Assembly (NCBI GenBank): GCA_035552775.1
Contig: DASZKW010000056.1
Location: 1 to 52,180, forward strand
DNA: 52,180 nucleotides
DNA from: DASZKW01 sp035552775
GTDB lineage: Bacteria > Actinomycetota > Acidimicrobiia > Acidimicrobiales > Palsa-688
Direction of reading: 5' to 3'
Shown here: piece by piece, positions 51,409 through 52,180 of the stretch
Layout of the letters: every line of letters starts with the position of its first letter
Position numbering within the stretch: the stretch's first letter is position 1
Made by a program: the position numbers and the translations under genes
The notes under the pieces: generated by a model
What the model saw: only the letters and a program-made list of their open reading frames with translations
Told to the model about the DNA's origin: nothing
Databases searched by the model: none

Positions 51409-51726
51409 GTGACACGACGGAAAGAGCGGCTGACGGTGACCGTCGACCCCGATCTCATCGACGCAGGTAATGAGGCAGTGGCAGAAGGGCGTGCCGACTC
51501 CCTGAGCGGGTGGGTAAATACCGCACTGACGGAGCGGGCGGCCCGCGATCGCACGCTCAAAGCCTTGGCCGGGGCGATTGCCGATTATGAAGCCGAATTT
51601 GGAGGAATCACCGACGAGGAGATGGCCTCCCTCCAGCGAGCCGATCGGGAAACCGCGGTCGTGGTGCGTGGTCGACAAGCTCCCTCCACGGGCCGGTCAG
51701 GCGGCCCCGGCAGAGGTGCTGCTTGA
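51409..51726 (+). CDS. Antitoxin-like small protein (VapB/MazE-like)
   Basis: A 105-residue protein: R-L-T-V-T-V-D-P-D-L-I-D-A-G-N-E-A-V, then L-S-G-W-V-N-T-A-L, fits a ribbon-helix-helix type antitoxin. The C-terminal part is disordered and basic, the usual toxin-binding tail. GTG start. Its stop overlaps the PIN gene. Confidence 0.7.
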   Translation: MTRRKERLTVTVDPDLIDAGNEAVAEGRADSLSGWVNTALTERAARDRTLKALAGAIADYEAEFGGITDEEMASLQRADRETAVVVRGRQAPSTGRSGGPGRGAA

Positions 51727-52100
51727 CCCTCGTGCTCGACAGTGCCGCTCTCATCTCGCTGGACCGCAATGAGCGGGCAATGTGGGTACGCCTGAAGTCC
51801 TGCGAGCTCGCAGGCACGCCACCGCTCACCCATGCCGGGGTCGTGGGTCAGGTGTGGAGAGGCGGACCTCGCCAAGCTCGCCTAGCTCGGGCCTTGGATG
51901 GCATCGATATTCAGGCACTCGATGATCACCTTGGCCGCGCCGCGGGCGTGCTACTCGGCCGCACAGGACAGGCCGACGTGGTCGACGCGGTCGTGGTCTT
52001 ACTGGCCAATGATGGTGACGACATCGTGACCTCTGACCGAGCTGACCTGGAGCCCATGGTCATGGCGACCGGACGACACGTGGAACTGATCCGTCCCTGA
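51723..52100 (+). CDS. PIN domain toxin, VapC-like
   Basis: A 125-residue PIN-domain nuclease: V-L-D-S-A-A-L-I (first Asp), A-D-V-V-D-A-V-V (middle acidic residues) and I-V-T-S-D-R-A-D-L (last Asp). A TTG start overlapping the antitoxin stop (TTGA) is likely; a GTG at 51732 is the alternative. As a toxin it would cut RNA until bound by the antitoxin. Confidence 0.78.
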   Translation: MTLVLDSAALISLDRNERAMWVRLKSCELAGTPPLTHAGVVGQVWRGGPRQARLARALDGIDIQALDDHLGRAAGVLLGRTGQADVVDAVVVLLANDGDDIVTSDRADLEPMVMATGRHVELIRP

Positions 52101-52180
52101 TCGCCGCACCTCGGAGGGACCAGCGGGCGGCACTTTTATGGTTGTGTCCCCGTCTGAAGGAGCCGAGCGCGAGCGCTAGC

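Overview
The window is a GC-rich, densely packed bacterial chromosome segment. Gene ends overlap as ATGA or GTGA, GTG and TTG starts are common, and family content is actinobacterial: hyc-type locus, urease order ABCFGD without ureE, DHA2 exporter, Liv cassette, ferredoxin of the P450 type. An uncultured Actinomycetota lineage is the best guess; I cannot place it lower.

Layout. 1-6937: assorted housekeeping and accessory genes (DJ-1/PfpI end, ChaB/Rho-N protein, DHA2 exporter, flippase-like membrane protein, DUF2231-Rieske fusion, repeat lipoprotein, DegV). 6978-16326 (minus strand): a fluoride-linked block. An upstream fluoride riboswitch precedes crcB-DUF190-crcB, and a second fluoride riboswitch precedes a seven-gene operon encoding a complex-I/hydrogenase-4-like membrane complex (hycD-hycP-hycQ-hycE-fd/NuoB-like-HyfB-like) that ends in another DUF190 gene. 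The soluble subunits of that complex have lost the cysteines that would bind the NiFe site and the proximal iron-sulfur cluster. 16388-20577: Baeyer-Villiger-type monooxygenase, AurF-like diiron protein and SDR under a MerR regulator. 20618-24435: MctP-like symporter with its DUF3311 partner, hemerythrin, aldose epimerase, ferredoxin. 24514-29373: complete branched-chain-amino-acid-type ABC importer. 29452-32962: rpe, a lytic transglycosylase, then a decayed patch with glutamine synthetase and amidohydrolase fragments separated by a long perfect hairpin. 34798-45463: a nitrogen-scavenging island: NCS1 permease, FmdB, formamidase, urease ABCFGD, then a guanidine-I riboswitch driving a guanidine hydrolase and an APC permease. 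45634-52180: an accessory tail with Clp-domain orphans, broken genes, an IS630 remnant and a VapBC-like pair.

How it works together. The guanidine island is a self-contained route: uptake, hydrolysis of guanidine to urea plus ammonia, then urease to more ammonia, with formamide or related amides entering through FmdA. The fluoride block couples known exporters to an ion-pumping-type complex that cannot be a normal hydrogenase. This pairing of two fluoride aptamers with a metal-site-free Hyc-like complex and duplicated DUF190 genes is the most unusual system I see here.
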